Virus record (IMG/VR): IMGVR_UViG_3300042879_001768
Coordinates: 1-26,918 of that record
Length of the DNA: 26,918 nt
Source of the DNA: a virus
Strand: one strand, 5' to 3'
The position numbers and the translations under genes are program-made. The notes beneath the pieces are model-generated. The model saw only the letters and a program-made list of their open reading frames with translations. It was not told the origin of the DNA and ran no database searches. Shown here piece by piece: positions 1 through 7,000 of the stretch (position 1 is its first letter; each line of letters starts with the position of its first letter).

Positions 1-53
1 TGATACTTCGCTTCATCAATCTCGAATGTCGCAGTAATGGTTATTAATGACAT
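1..53 (-). CDS. Partial CDS, N-terminus of unknown protein running off the left edge
   Basis: The minus strand opens with ATG at 53-51 and reads MSLITITATFEIDEAKY before the window ends. The start overlaps the TAA of the preceding small gene by one base (TAATG), the junction style used throughout this genome, which supports it as a real start. Too little is visible to assign a family. Confidence 0.5.
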   Translation of the reverse strand, partial: MSLITITATFEIDEAKY

Positions 54-148
54 TATTTCTTTGGTTTTGGTTTACCACATCCTTTGGGCATAGTTTTATC
101 TTTAATTGGGTGAATAATACCGATTGATATTCCGTAATTCTCTGCCAT
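53..148 (-). CDS. Small hypothetical protein (31 aa), basic C-terminus
   Basis: A 31-codon frame starts with ATG at 148-146 and ends with TAA at 55-53. It is coupled on both sides by TAATG overlaps, with the DUF3310 gene upstream and the partial gene downstream. The product is hydrophobic in its first half and ends in a Lys/Pro-rich tail (GKPKPKK) after one Cys. I do not recognise a family. The double translational coupling is the main reason to believe it is expressed. Confidence 0.45.
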   Translation of the reverse strand: MAENYGISIGIIHPIKDKTMPKGCGKPKPKK

Positions 149-369
149 TATTTGCCTTTAAGTTTCTCAATCTCCCTTTCAATATACCACTTCGCTTTCT
201 CTAAATCCTCAATAAGATTATCCGTCTTGCGCCCGGCCCGTGCAACATACTTGATTACATTACCCAAGTTAAAGTTCAACTCCCACGCTTCGATAACGTT
301 GATGGCTTCATAGGTGCCGGTGTGGTAGTATTGTTTATTGTATAGGTAATCAATGTTATTGTCTTGCAT
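148..369 (-). CDS. DUF3310 family phage protein
   Basis: This 73-aa protein has the DUF3310 pattern: a Tyr-rich start with H16 and G18, then IEAWELNFNLGNVIKYVARAG (about residues 26-46) and IEDLEKAKWYIEREIE towards the end. DUF3310 proteins are small phage proteins, often encoded among nucleotide-metabolism and replication genes; some are linked to T7 gp1.7-like nucleotide kinase activity, but the biochemical role here is unknown. It lies between a glycosyltransferase (its ATG overlaps that gene's stop codon) and a 31-aa gene. The length fits the core domain with no extra domain. The family call is confident, the function is not. Confidence 0.8.
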   Translation of the reverse strand: MQDNNIDYLYNKQYYHTGTYEAINVIEAWELNFNLGNVIKYVARAGRKTDNLIEDLEKAKWYIEREIEKLKGK

Positions 370-932
370 TACTTATTCGTTCTAAATTGATAGTGATATA
401 ATTCCTTGTCAATCTTGACCTCACTTTGCAGCACCTTTGCATTGTGCATCGCAGTGGCATAGAGGTAATCTTCCCCGATTTTTATATCCGGGAATGGAAA
501 CTGAATTGCGATTGACCTCCGTACCGGTACAATGTGATTCGGGTATCGGTAATATGCCCCATCCTTCGCTTCATAGCCGTATTCCTTACTGATATACCAC
601 TTCCGCTCATCCTTGCCATTGGTGGTCATTATTCCGTTAAATACGATAACATCGGGATCCTGCTTTGCTGCTTCGAGAATGTCAGCGATATAGGTGGGTG
701 CAATCATGTCATCATCATCCACGAATACGATATACTTCCCGGTGGACTTGCCTATAAGATAGTTTCGTTTGCGGCCTGTACTCATGGCACCATTATCCGA
801 TTCGACAATGATTTCTACCTCATCAAGTAATTGAATTGGTAACCGTGCCTTTTGCTGCACTAATTCCTGCAATAGTCGGGTAAGATAACCCTCACGGCCT
901 TGGATGGTGCAGATTAGAATTGATAGGGTCAT
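369..932 (-). CDS. Family 2-like (GT-A fold) glycosyltransferase
   Basis: The 187-aa product starts MTLSILICTIQGREGYLTRLL, the usual beta-alpha-beta opening of GT2 enzymes. It continues with VESDNG (about residue 43-48) and KGKYIVFVDDDDMIAPTYI (about 64-83), where the DDDD run is the metal/nucleotide-sugar binding DXD motif. A later GEDYLYATAMHNA (about 152-164) fits the family's E-D catalytic region. It would transfer a sugar from a nucleotide donor; the acceptor (phage DNA, virion or host glycan) cannot be read from sequence. At 187 aa it is a minimal catalytic domain. It overlaps the upstream glycosyltransferase by four bases (ATGA-type junction), so the two are probably made together. Confidence 0.75.
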   Translation of the reverse strand: MTLSILICTIQGREGYLTRLLQELVQQKARLPIQLLDEVEIIVESDNGAMSTGRKRNYLIGKSTGKYIVFVDDDDMIAPTYIADILEAAKQDPDVIVFNGIMTTNGKDERKWYISKEYGYEAKDGAYYRYPNHIVPVRRSIAIQFPFPDIKIGEDYLYATAMHNAKVLQSEVKIDKELYHYQFRTNK

Positions 933-1693
933 ACATTCTCATTTGGGAATCCGGCGGCTGACCGCTTGATATAGGTTTGCTCATCTATGTGGTAATAACC
1001 CTGTGTATGCCGTAACTGGGCATCAATCGGCTCACCAGTCCATGCAGGATGGTAATGGTCGAAGATGCGCTCCGGCACATACTTCCACTTCCCTAACTTC
1101 TTCGCCACATCCATAGCTTCGTTATCGCACCATAGAGAGAAGTATTGCGGATGGTAGATGTAGTTAAATCTTTCATAGTAAGTCCTACCCATGATGCTCA
1201 TGGTAGGCAGCAGGTGATTAACCCTGCCATCCGGGAAATGGATAAACTGGTCAAGATTGTCAGCGAAAGCATTGATTATTTTAATGTCATAACCTGGAAC
1301 GAGAAACCTCATATCATCGCTCATATTCACCACTATATCGCCTTGCCATCCTTCCATACCCCTGTTGATAGCGTGTACTTTACTATTGCTTTTGCCGTGA
1401 GTGAAGTAGATATTTGGATCCCTTTGCAGTTCGAGGTAATGGGTAGAGTTCAGCGTTACATCATCATCATCATCAACCGTTATACCGATTGTGTAATCTG
1501 CTTTGTGGGAATATGCCTTAATGGTGGCAATGGCAGCAGTCATTTTTGTTGGCCTACTGCGAGTAGCGAAGTTGTAGTGTATTTTCATGCGTTCGGTTCG
1601 GTTTATACAAAGGTGGCAAAAACTTTTGGTAAAGTCCATCTGTAACCTGCACTTTAGTTTTCCACAACAGGTACAAATTTTCTCAATCGGCAA
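929..1693 (-). CDS. Glycosyltransferase-like protein with N-terminal cysteine cluster
   Basis: From residue 36 (MKIHYNFATRSRPTKM) the protein looks like a GT-A glycosyltransferase, with ITVDDDDDVTLN (about 70-81) as the DXD region and VVNMSDDMRF further on. The first 35 codons add a Cys cluster (CTCC, C, CHLC) typical of a small zinc ribbon. With the ribbon the start is TTG at 1693, overlapping the upstream gene by 11 bases; the first ATG with a clear domain start is at 1588. I prefer the long form because two CxxC-type pairs are unlikely by chance, but the start is uncertain. It is followed by a second glycosyltransferase with a four-base overlap. Acceptor unknown. Confidence 0.65.
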   Translation of the reverse strand: MPIEKICTCCGKLKCRLQMDFTKSFCHLCINRTERMKIHYNFATRSRPTKMTAAIATIKAYSHKADYTIGITVDDDDDVTLNSTHYLELQRDPNIYFTHGKSNSKVHAINRGMEGWQGDIVVNMSDDMRFLVPGYDIKIINAFADNLDQFIHFPDGRVNHLLPTMSIMGRTYYERFNYIYHPQYFSLWCDNEAMDVAKKLGKWKYVPERIFDHYHPAWTGEPIDAQLRHTQGYYHIDEQTYIKRSAAGFPNENV

Positions 1694-1961
1694 TGGGTGC
1701 TGAATTTGGGTCGGGGATGATTTGGATTATGGTTTGGACTGGTTGTTGGATGTCCGCCTCTACTTTTGTCGGTATGAGTTTCGATGCCAGGCGGTAGAAC
1801 TCTGTCGGGTTTGTCTTTGCCCATGCGGTCAGGTTATGTTGGTCATCTTCCTGCAATAAATCGAAAGCGGTAGCGAAATGCTCCCGTATTGATTTAGTAA
1901 CCTTGTTTGGTGAACCCTTCGGCCTACCATTCGGGTTGTTAGTATGTCCTTTCTTTGGCAC
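1683..1961 (-). CDS. Small-terminase-like / DUF5681-like DNA-binding protein
   Basis: The 92-aa product begins with a basic NPNGRPKGSPNKVTKSIREHF segment (about residues 9-29), the signature of DUF5681-type phage proteins. These often sit where a small terminase subunit would be, and carry an AT-hook-like GRPKGS core that suggests DNA binding. A helix with EFYRLASKLIPTKVEAD follows, as in many phage small-terminase-like proteins. The start is GTG at 1961, 22 bases downstream of a good promoter -7 element. It is the first gene of the leftmost operon and overlaps the next gene. No large terminase is in the window, so the packaging role is inference. Confidence 0.55.
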   Translation of the reverse strand: MPKKGHTNNPNGRPKGSPNKVTKSIREHFATAFDLLQEDDQHNLTAWAKTNPTEFYRLASKLIPTKVEADIQQPVQTIIQIIPDPNSAPIAD

Positions 1962-1982
1962 GTTGTACTTACTTGTTGTTTA

Positions 1983-2015
1983 CAAAGTTACCCATAACCA
2001 CCCGAAAGTACCAAA
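1983..2015 (-). promoter_or_regulatory. Bacteroidota-type promoter for the leftmost operon
   Basis: On the minus strand TTTG (2015-2012), a 21-base spacer and TAACTTTG (1990-1983) match the Bacteroidota sigma consensus TTTG...TAnnTTTG. It ends 21 bases before the GTG start at 1961. The -33 TTTG is part of a repeated CAAATTCTCA box, and two TTCTCA boxes lie directly upstream, so a box-binding protein would touch RNA polymerase. Confidence 0.65.
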
Positions 2016-2266
2016 TTCTCAATATTCTCATCAAAAACTCACCAAAAACCTCTATAACTTATTGATTATCATTGAAATACTCAAATTCTCACTATTTTCT
2101 CACTCTCTCTTTATCCATATAAGGATTATAGTATAAAGGAATATAGAGATATAAAATTATTATTTACTGAAAAACTCGAGAAAGTGAGAATATGCCTTCA
2201 TACACTATGGTTATCAATTAGTTACAAATTCTCACTCGGTGAGAATATTGAGAATATGAGTGAGAT
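2012..2266. repeat. Cluster of TTCTCA/TGAGAA boxes in an A+T-rich gene-free region (candidate origin or operator array)
   Basis: The 1962-2290 stretch has no gene. It carries TTCTCA at 2016, 2025, 2086, 2097 and 2229, and its complement TGAGAA at 2185, 2240 and 2249: eight boxes in about 240 bases. The 10-mer CAAATTCTCA occurs at 2012, 2082 and 2225. A 15-base inverted pair joins 2016-2030 and 2240-2254. An 8-bp perfect dyad with a 3-base centre, ATTCTCAC/GTGAGAAT, lies at 2228-2246. Between them 2111-2170 is only 11/60 G+C by count. This looks like iterons plus an unwinding region next to the primase/helicase gene, or an operator array for the promoter at 1983-2015. Confidence 0.7.
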
Positions 2267-2284
2267 TTTAATGGTAAAACCAAT

Positions 2285-2306
2285 AAAAAACCCCTCGTTA
2301 GAGGGG
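2285..2306 (-). terminator. Intrinsic terminator after the primase/helicase gene
   Basis: A 6-bp G+C stem (CCCCTC 2291-2296, GAGGGG 2301-2306) with a four-base loop is followed on the minus strand by six T (2290-2285). It starts seven bases after the stop codon at 2313 and ends the replication operon before the box region. Confidence 0.85.
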
Positions 2307-2312
2307 TATAGG

Positions 2313-4523
2313 TTACATCTTTTCATAAACTCCATGACTGACTCGTTTAAACATCTTGGCAAATTCCTGCCTTCGCATAGCATTGTGAAATCGCTTTGCT
2401 TTAACATTTAGTCGGGTACATAGTGCATCCAGTTCTTTGGTTGTGAATTTAGGAGGTAAATTATCTACAATCAGTCGAAGATCAGCCGGAAGTCCTGACT
2501 CATTCTCCTCATAGATTGAACCCAAAATATGCAAGGTAGATTCGGCATACCAACGGTACAACCTCCATGCCTGGTGTGCAACTTGTCGGGTGATAAGTGG
2601 TACCATAGGGTTCTGCATGATGGCAATCAGATGGCAGAATCGGGTATAATAAGCAGACATTTTTGCTTCTGCCCCGATTACATATTCCTCCAGAGAATTA
2701 GCAGTCCGGACATTACCATCCTTCATCTGTTGGCTATAATAGCTATCCATTATCGGCCTTGCTTCTTCGCTTATCATTATAGGTCGGGGTGGTTGATCCC
2801 CTTTACTAAATGCCTTATTATGCTTGTATAGTTCAAAGATTAGGTCATTCCATTCCTGGCACATCTTACGGCTTTTAGCGAATAAACTTACATTTTCACG
2901 CAGGTTGATGTAGTTAGATTGCACCATAAGGAACCTGGATGCAAACCCTGACTGGATGCGGTCGGCACCGAAAAGGTTTTTTAGCCGGGATGGCTGTGTT
3001 CCCATAAGTAGCGATATGTTAAGGGATTTCACTACCCTTTCCTTCGACCTGTCGGCTCTGATTTGAGTATAGCGGCCACCGGAAAACGCTTGGGTAAAGA
3101 ATGAAATAGCATCGTTATTGGCTTTATGCGCCCCTGCGTTGAGTATTGTTTCCGCTTCATCATGATAAACTCCCATACCGCCCTGCTGATCCTGCATAAG
3201 TCCGATATAACCCTCTGTAGTACCATCAACGGCAAATGGATGGAATCGCTTTGGATGCGGCTTGTTAAATGGCTCTTTTCGGCTATTGGCATCTGCTCTT
3301 TCAAGGTTCCAATGCTTTACTTCATCCTCATAGATTTTATCTTCTTTGGATAGCAGTTCCCGTAATGGTATCTCACACATCGCTTTGAATGCCGGTGTTT
3401 TACCAACTGAAACGGGTGCAATCATTAAAGCAAAAATGATGTTTTTTGTGTCCTCTGATATTTCGGAGGTATAGCAGTTACCTGCAAGTGATGCCACAGT
3501 CCATAACCCTGCGGTGGCAAGGAACTCGGGATTTAGTGATTTTTCTGCTGCTACTTCAAATAAAGATTTTTGCACAGGTAGTGGAAAAATATCGTAAGGA
3601 TAGGCAGTTTCATCCTTTACTATGCCTATGTGTTGTAGTACTTTCTCCCAATCACGGCCTAAATGATAGAAAAGCATAAAGGATGCAGGTAGCGACCATT
3701 CGGGATATTCCTCTTTGTTATGCCAATTCGGGAAGTTGTCCATAGATGCGGAGAATATCAGTACCCTTTTTGCCGCATGGTAGACCTTTGCGCTGATTCC
3801 TACAGATGCGCTTCCTTGCCTCCTGTAGGCCCTAAATTTGTCCGCTTTGCGATAATGGTAGTTAGGTATCGGAAATAGGCCGATAGCGGTCAGAATCGCC
3901 TCAAAGCTATCCTCTGTGATGTTTTTGTCATAATCCGATAGCTGCTGCTCATATCCTTTCGGGTAGTTGATGGCTTTTTTGGTCGGATCGTATGCCGGTT
4001 TATACTCGTTAAAGTACTGACTAACCTCTATTAGGTAGTTGTATTGCTCTACCGTTATTTCGTTAAGGTCAGCCATTGACTGGTGAAATTCGGTGTAACC
4101 AGGTGTAGGGTATGTGTACACTACCGGGCCGTTGCAGTATAGGGCGATTACCTCGTTTCCTTCCGGATTGGCAGCTAACTGCTGCTTCTTTGGTAGATGC
4201 TTGTAATACATCCATACATGATAGCCACCGTTTCGTGTTTGCTCTATAAATAGGTTGTTGAGTATTTCCGGTGCCTCATTGGTTACCATTGCCATCCACT
4301 TGTTGAAGATGTCTTTGTCTTTGGTATTCTTAAGGTCGAAGTCAAGGCACCCGTAATTGTTGCCGGTTAGTATCATTAAGCCGTTATCGGATGGCCTCAA
4401 TGTAAGGTCATCGGGATTTGACCAGTTGCGGTGTGATACGGGTTGTTTGTTGGTAGTATCCCATTCTATAGGGATCACTTTGATGCCGAGGTCGGTATAT
4501 TCGGCATAGGTTTCATGTATCAT
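2313..4523 (-). CDS. Primase-polymerase / DUF3987 helicase-like fusion protein
   Basis: The 736-aa protein joins two replication domains. The N-terminal part is a bifunctional primase-polymerase (Prim-Pol) domain, with YGCLDFDLKN giving the DxD pair (about D61, D63) and GGYHVWMY the conserved His (about H102). The C-terminal half is DUF3987-like, with a Walker-A-like APVSVGKTP (about 369-377), VDGTTEGYIGLM (about 432-443) and HDEAE (about 454-458) as Walker B. It probably makes primers and unwinds DNA at the phage fork. I chose ATG 4523 over the upstream TTG at 4553 because it has an A-rich Bacteroidota-style leader and the domain starts at once. It is the last gene before the terminator and lies next to the TTCTCA box cluster. 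Confidence 0.85.
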   Translation of the reverse strand: MIHETYAEYTDLGIKVIPIEWDTTNKQPVSHRNWSNPDDLTLRPSDNGLMILTGNNYGCLDFDLKNTKDKDIFNKWMAMVTNEAPEILNNLFIEQTRNGGYHVWMYYKHLPKKQQLAANPEGNEVIALYCNGPVVYTYPTPGYTEFHQSMADLNEITVEQYNYLIEVSQYFNEYKPAYDPTKKAINYPKGYEQQLSDYDKNITEDSFEAILTAIGLFPIPNYHYRKADKFRAYRRQGSASVGISAKVYHAAKRVLIFSASMDNFPNWHNKEEYPEWSLPASFMLFYHLGRDWEKVLQHIGIVKDETAYPYDIFPLPVQKSLFEVAAEKSLNPEFLATAGLWTVASLAGNCYTSEISEDTKNIIFALMIAPVSVGKTPAFKAMCEIPLRELLSKEDKIYEDEVKHWNLERADANSRKEPFNKPHPKRFHPFAVDGTTEGYIGLMQDQQGGMGVYHDEAETILNAGAHKANNDAISFFTQAFSGGRYTQIRADRSKERVVKSLNISLLMGTQPSRLKNLFGADRIQSGFASRFLMVQSNYINLRENVSLFAKSRKMCQEWNDLIFELYKHNKAFSKGDQPPRPIMISEEARPIMDSYYSQQMKDGNVRTANSLEEYVIGAEAKMSAYYTRFCHLIAIMQNPMVPLITRQVAHQAWRLYRWYAESTLHILGSIYEENESGLPADLRLIVDNLPPKFTTKELDALCTRLNVKAKRFHNAMRRQEFAKMFKRVSHGVYEKM

Positions 4524-4534
4524 GTTTTTTGGTT

Positions 4535-5257
4535 TTATGTGGTACAAGCGCAATCAAATGCAGGTGTTACTTCGTTTAGGTCTTTGTCTTTGAATAGGTT
4601 GTTTTGTGCTATGGATAGGAGTTGTTTGATAGTTACACCGGCAAGGTAAGTTCTGCCACCTGCATTTTCCTCATCTTTTACCCACGGCTCTGCAAGTTCG
4701 GGATAAGATGCTAATATATTTATAATGGCATTCTTTCCCTTCATAAAGCATAAAGTACAATTACCAAGTATTGAAGGTATTTCTAAATTGTATGGTTTAT
4801 TTGCCCAGTATTCATTAATTATTGGCTTTGTTATGCCATCATAATATAATGGATATTTATTATAAACTTTTTTAAACTTTTGTACTGCTCTGCTAACTCT
4901 TAATTGTTCATCTGCCCTAAACCCTATGAAATTATTAAACTCTCTAATACCTATTGAGCGCAGATACCTTTTGCAAGTATTTACTTTTAATTCAATAGTG
5001 CAGATTCTTTTCATTCTATTAGGAATGGCTTTATATTTTTTTTCTAATAGTAATGTATCAAATGGTGTTGCTGAATCTTTGTAAGATATTTTGATTACAG
5101 GTATATTTTCATGTGCTTCAAAGTCATGAATAAACTTATATGTTTTCGGATGCTCTCTGCCTGTATCGGTAAAAATCACTAAATCACCCGGCTTCCAATA
5201 ATGGATAACCATGTATGCAGATGTCTTGCCACCGCTAAAGTTAAATATGTTAATCAT
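4535..5257 (-). CDS. PAPS-reductase-like N-type ATP pyrophosphatase
   Basis: The 240-aa product opens with the PP-loop FSGGKTSAYM (S8-M16), a variant of SGGxDS, followed by VIFTDTGREHPKTYKF (about 27-42). This is the pattern of phage phosphoadenosine-phosphosulfate-reductase-family proteins. A Cys pair NCTLCFMKGK (about 166-175), an earlier RICTIELKVNTCKRYL and a CACTT tail suggest metal or thiol chemistry. The family adenylates substrates; proposed phage roles include DNA or tRNA modification and sulfur handling, and none can be chosen here. The gene is clearly more A+T-rich than its neighbours (4741-4800 has 15/60 G+C), so it may be a recent arrival. It ends 11 bases before the primase start. 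Confidence 0.8.
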   Translation of the reverse strand: MINIFNFSGGKTSAYMVIHYWKPGDLVIFTDTGREHPKTYKFIHDFEAHENIPVIKISYKDSATPFDTLLLEKKYKAIPNRMKRICTIELKVNTCKRYLRSIGIREFNNFIGFRADEQLRVSRAVQKFKKVYNKYPLYYDGITKPIINEYWANKPYNLEIPSILGNCTLCFMKGKNAIINILASYPELAEPWVKDEENAGGRTYLAGVTIKQLLSIAQNNLFKDKDLNEVTPAFDCACTT

Positions 5258-5300
5258 GTTTTTTGACTTATATGTCGGTCATTAAGGTCATATTTTCCCT

Positions 5301-5738
5301 TTAATGACTTGTAATCTGGTCGTAAATGTAGAAAAACTCTATCGGATTGCGAACAAAGAAATAGAATCCTCCTGCTGCTTGTTCCCGTGCTTGTTCGGCT
5401 AATTGTTCCTTTGATGGTCGGTCTTTGCCTACTTTTATTTCCAGTTTTACCGATTTGCCCCGTATAGTTGCCATTATATCAGCCGTTCCTTTGCGTGTTG
5501 TGGATGGGATGTATCTGCCCTGCAGGTATCTTCCTGCACTACTTACCCTTGTTGCATTGCCTCCAGTCCAGTTGATGTAGTTGATGCAGAATTGAGTTAG
5601 TCCGTTTGCCGTTTCCACTTTTGGGAAGTTAGCCGGCCCTGTGTAGAATCCATCCTTTACAACAGATGGTGTATGCTTTAAGGTATGCTGATAGTGGGCG
5701 GAGTTATAGCGGATCCGCCATTCGGGATGTTGTTTCAT
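5301..5738 (-). CDS. VRR-NUC / PD-(D/E)XK-type nuclease
   Basis: In this 145-aa protein the segment KGTADIMATIRGKSVKLEIK (about residues 83-102) gives the PD-(D/E)XK core: D87 and E100-I-K102. DRPSKEQ and QAREQAAGGFYFFVRN follow, as in VRR-NUC nucleases and Holliday-junction-resolvase-like phage proteins. It is expected to cut branched or structured DNA during recombination or packaging. Length fits a single VRR-NUC domain with a 60-aa N-terminal extension. The ATG overlaps the end of the methyltransferase frame by 35 bases; no better start exists downstream. A bulged inverted repeat (5279-5307) covers its stop codon. Confidence 0.8.
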   Translation of the reverse strand: MKQHPEWRIRYNSAHYQHTLKHTPSVVKDGFYTGPANFPKVETANGLTQFCINYINWTGGNATRVSSAGRYLQGRYIPSTTRKGTADIMATIRGKSVKLEIKVGKDRPSKEQLAEQAREQAAGGFYFFVRNPIEFFYIYDQITSH

Positions 5739-5780
5739 ATTGCTGAATTGCCTTAAATATCATTAAAACGACTTGCGGTA

Positions 5781-6884
5781 CTATTGCGTTTCCGGCGGCC
5801 TTGATTGATTCGTTTCTCCACTTTGAAAAGGTAATTCCGTCCAATCGGGAGGAAAGCCCATCATTTCGAGAACAAATCGGGGATTGAGTTGGGAAGTTTT
5901 GCCAATCTCTTGGGTTTTCATTAGTTCTCCTATCAACGATGAACGATTTAATTGACTTTCCGGAAATGTTGCATTTTTGCCCTCGTTTACTGTCGGTGTC
6001 GGCAGCATCCCCTGTTTGTGAAGAAGTGCCATTTTCCCCGATAACATATTCGCAGTTCCGTCCGACCTCAACTGACCCTTCCAGTCCCCTGCTATCGGTG
6101 TCGGCAACATCCCCATACTCATTGCCCGTGTGAGCGTTACCGAGTGCATACTCCCCTCCTTTACCTGGCTGCTTTTCATCGTTGCCGTTGCGTTGGTTGA
6201 GTCCATTGCCGTTGGGGTGGGGAGTAGTTGATTCCTCGCCATTTGTTTCAATGGCATTTGTAAATTCACTCCCTTGTCTGCCCATTTCTGCTTGTCCTCC
6301 TCCCATTTTTCCGGAGTCCTCGCACTGTTGTAATCGAACGCCGTTGGGGTGGGGAGTAGGCCTGGCATTTTCCCATTGCTCCAATCTTTTATCTGTCTTG
6401 ATAATGTTATTGTACGATTCTTTTCCTTTGCTTCCTCGCAAGTCATATTGCCCAACCCCCTTTTCCCTGCATCCCCTTCGCAAGTTGGAGTGCGCAACAA
6501 ACCAAACCCTATCTCTTCGGTGGGGAGCGTTGACGGATACAGCTGGCAATACATACGGCCATACTTCGTACCCCTCAGCTTCCAAGTCAGCTTGCACCTC
6601 GTGGAATACCAACCCTCCTGACCAATTAACAAGGCCGAGAACATTTTCGCCCACAACCCAACGTGGTTGAATTTCTCTAATTGCTCGCAGCATTTCCGGC
6701 CAGAGATGTCGTTCATCTTCTTTGCCTTTTCGTTTTCCGGCTGATGAGTACGGTTGGCATAGTTACGGGAAGCCACCCGTGAGGATGATGTCATCATTCC
6801 TCCAGTGGCTTCCGAATCGTTTTGAAAGTTCAGTATTAATTGTTTCATAAGTAAGTGTGTGAATGTCTTTGTGGTGATATGCAT
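5781..6884 (-). CDS. Overlapping LPTPT-repeat protein encoded in another frame of the methyltransferase gene
   Basis: A 367-codon frame runs inside the methyltransferase gene on the same strand, displaced by one base. The protein has a structured-looking part (MNDISGRKCCEQLEKF from residue 57, then GWYSTRCKLTWKLRGTKY and LYPSTLPTEEIGFGLL). Five TPT units follow (LLRTPTC, LLPTPTAFDYN, LLPTPTAMDST, MLPTPIAGDWKG, MLPTPTVNEG), and it ends with LNPRFVLEMMGFPPDWTEL. I recall this layout as a recurring hypothetical or methylase-associated phage protein type, but cannot search to confirm. Start candidates are 6884, 6848 (MKQLILNF) and 6716 (MNDISG). The six bases that stop the methyltransferase frame only add Asn-Tyr here. 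It may be a real dual-coded gene, or a shadow frame kept open by the codon use of the methyltransferase. Confidence 0.45.
   Translation of the reverse strand: MHITTKTFTHLLMKQLILNFQNDSEATGGMMTSSSRVASRNYANRTHQPENEKAKKMNDISGRKCCEQLEKFNHVGLWAKMFSALLIGQEGWYSTRCKLTWKLRGTKYGRMYCQLYPSTLPTEEIGFGLLRTPTCEGDAGKRGLGNMTCEEAKEKNRTITLSRQIKDWSNGKMPGLLPTPTAFDYNSARTPEKWEEDKQKWADKGVNLQMPLKQMARNQLLPTPTAMDSTNATATMKSSQVKEGSMHSVTLTRAMSMGMLPTPIAGDWKGQLRSDGTANMLSGKMALLHKQGMLPTPTVNEGKNATFPESQLNRSSLIGELMKTQEIGKTSQLNPRFVLEMMGFPPDWTELPFQSGETNQSRPPETQ
5994..6359. repeat. Direct repeats in the methyltransferase target-recognition region
   Basis: GCCGTTGGGGTGGGGAGTAG is repeated exactly at 6208-6227 and 6340-6359 (plus strand). 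A second unit, CGGTGTCGGCA(G/A)CATCCCC, occurs at 5994-6012 and 6096-6114. The copies encode HPNG and ADTDS-type units in the methyltransferase frame and LPTPT units in the overlapping frame. Confidence 0.8.
6760..6765 (-). other. Six-base TAACTA insertion splitting the Pro-Cys pair of methyltransferase motif IV
   Basis: Reading the minus strand, GGC TTC CCG is followed by TAA CTA and then TGC CAA CCG TAC. Removing TAA CTA restores GGFPCQPY, the invariant motif IV. The length is a multiple of three, so both this frame and the overlapping frame stay in register. Confidence 0.75.
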
Positions 6885-7000
6885 TAGGCCAATAGTATTC
6901 TAAAACTTTGTTACCGAAATCATTTATTTCGCAGGATACAATGTTTTTCCAACCCATCCATTCCGAGGCAAGATCAAAGCCACCCACTCCACTAAATAAA

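Noticed and set aside
1145-1645. Plus-strand ORF opposite the glycosyltransferase and many similar opposite-strand ORFs
   Set aside because: Composition and domains belong to the minus-strand genes; these are shadow frames.
5279-5307. Bulged inverted repeat over the VRR-NUC stop codon as a terminator
   Set aside because: A+T-rich stem with a bulge and no following T run on the minus strand.
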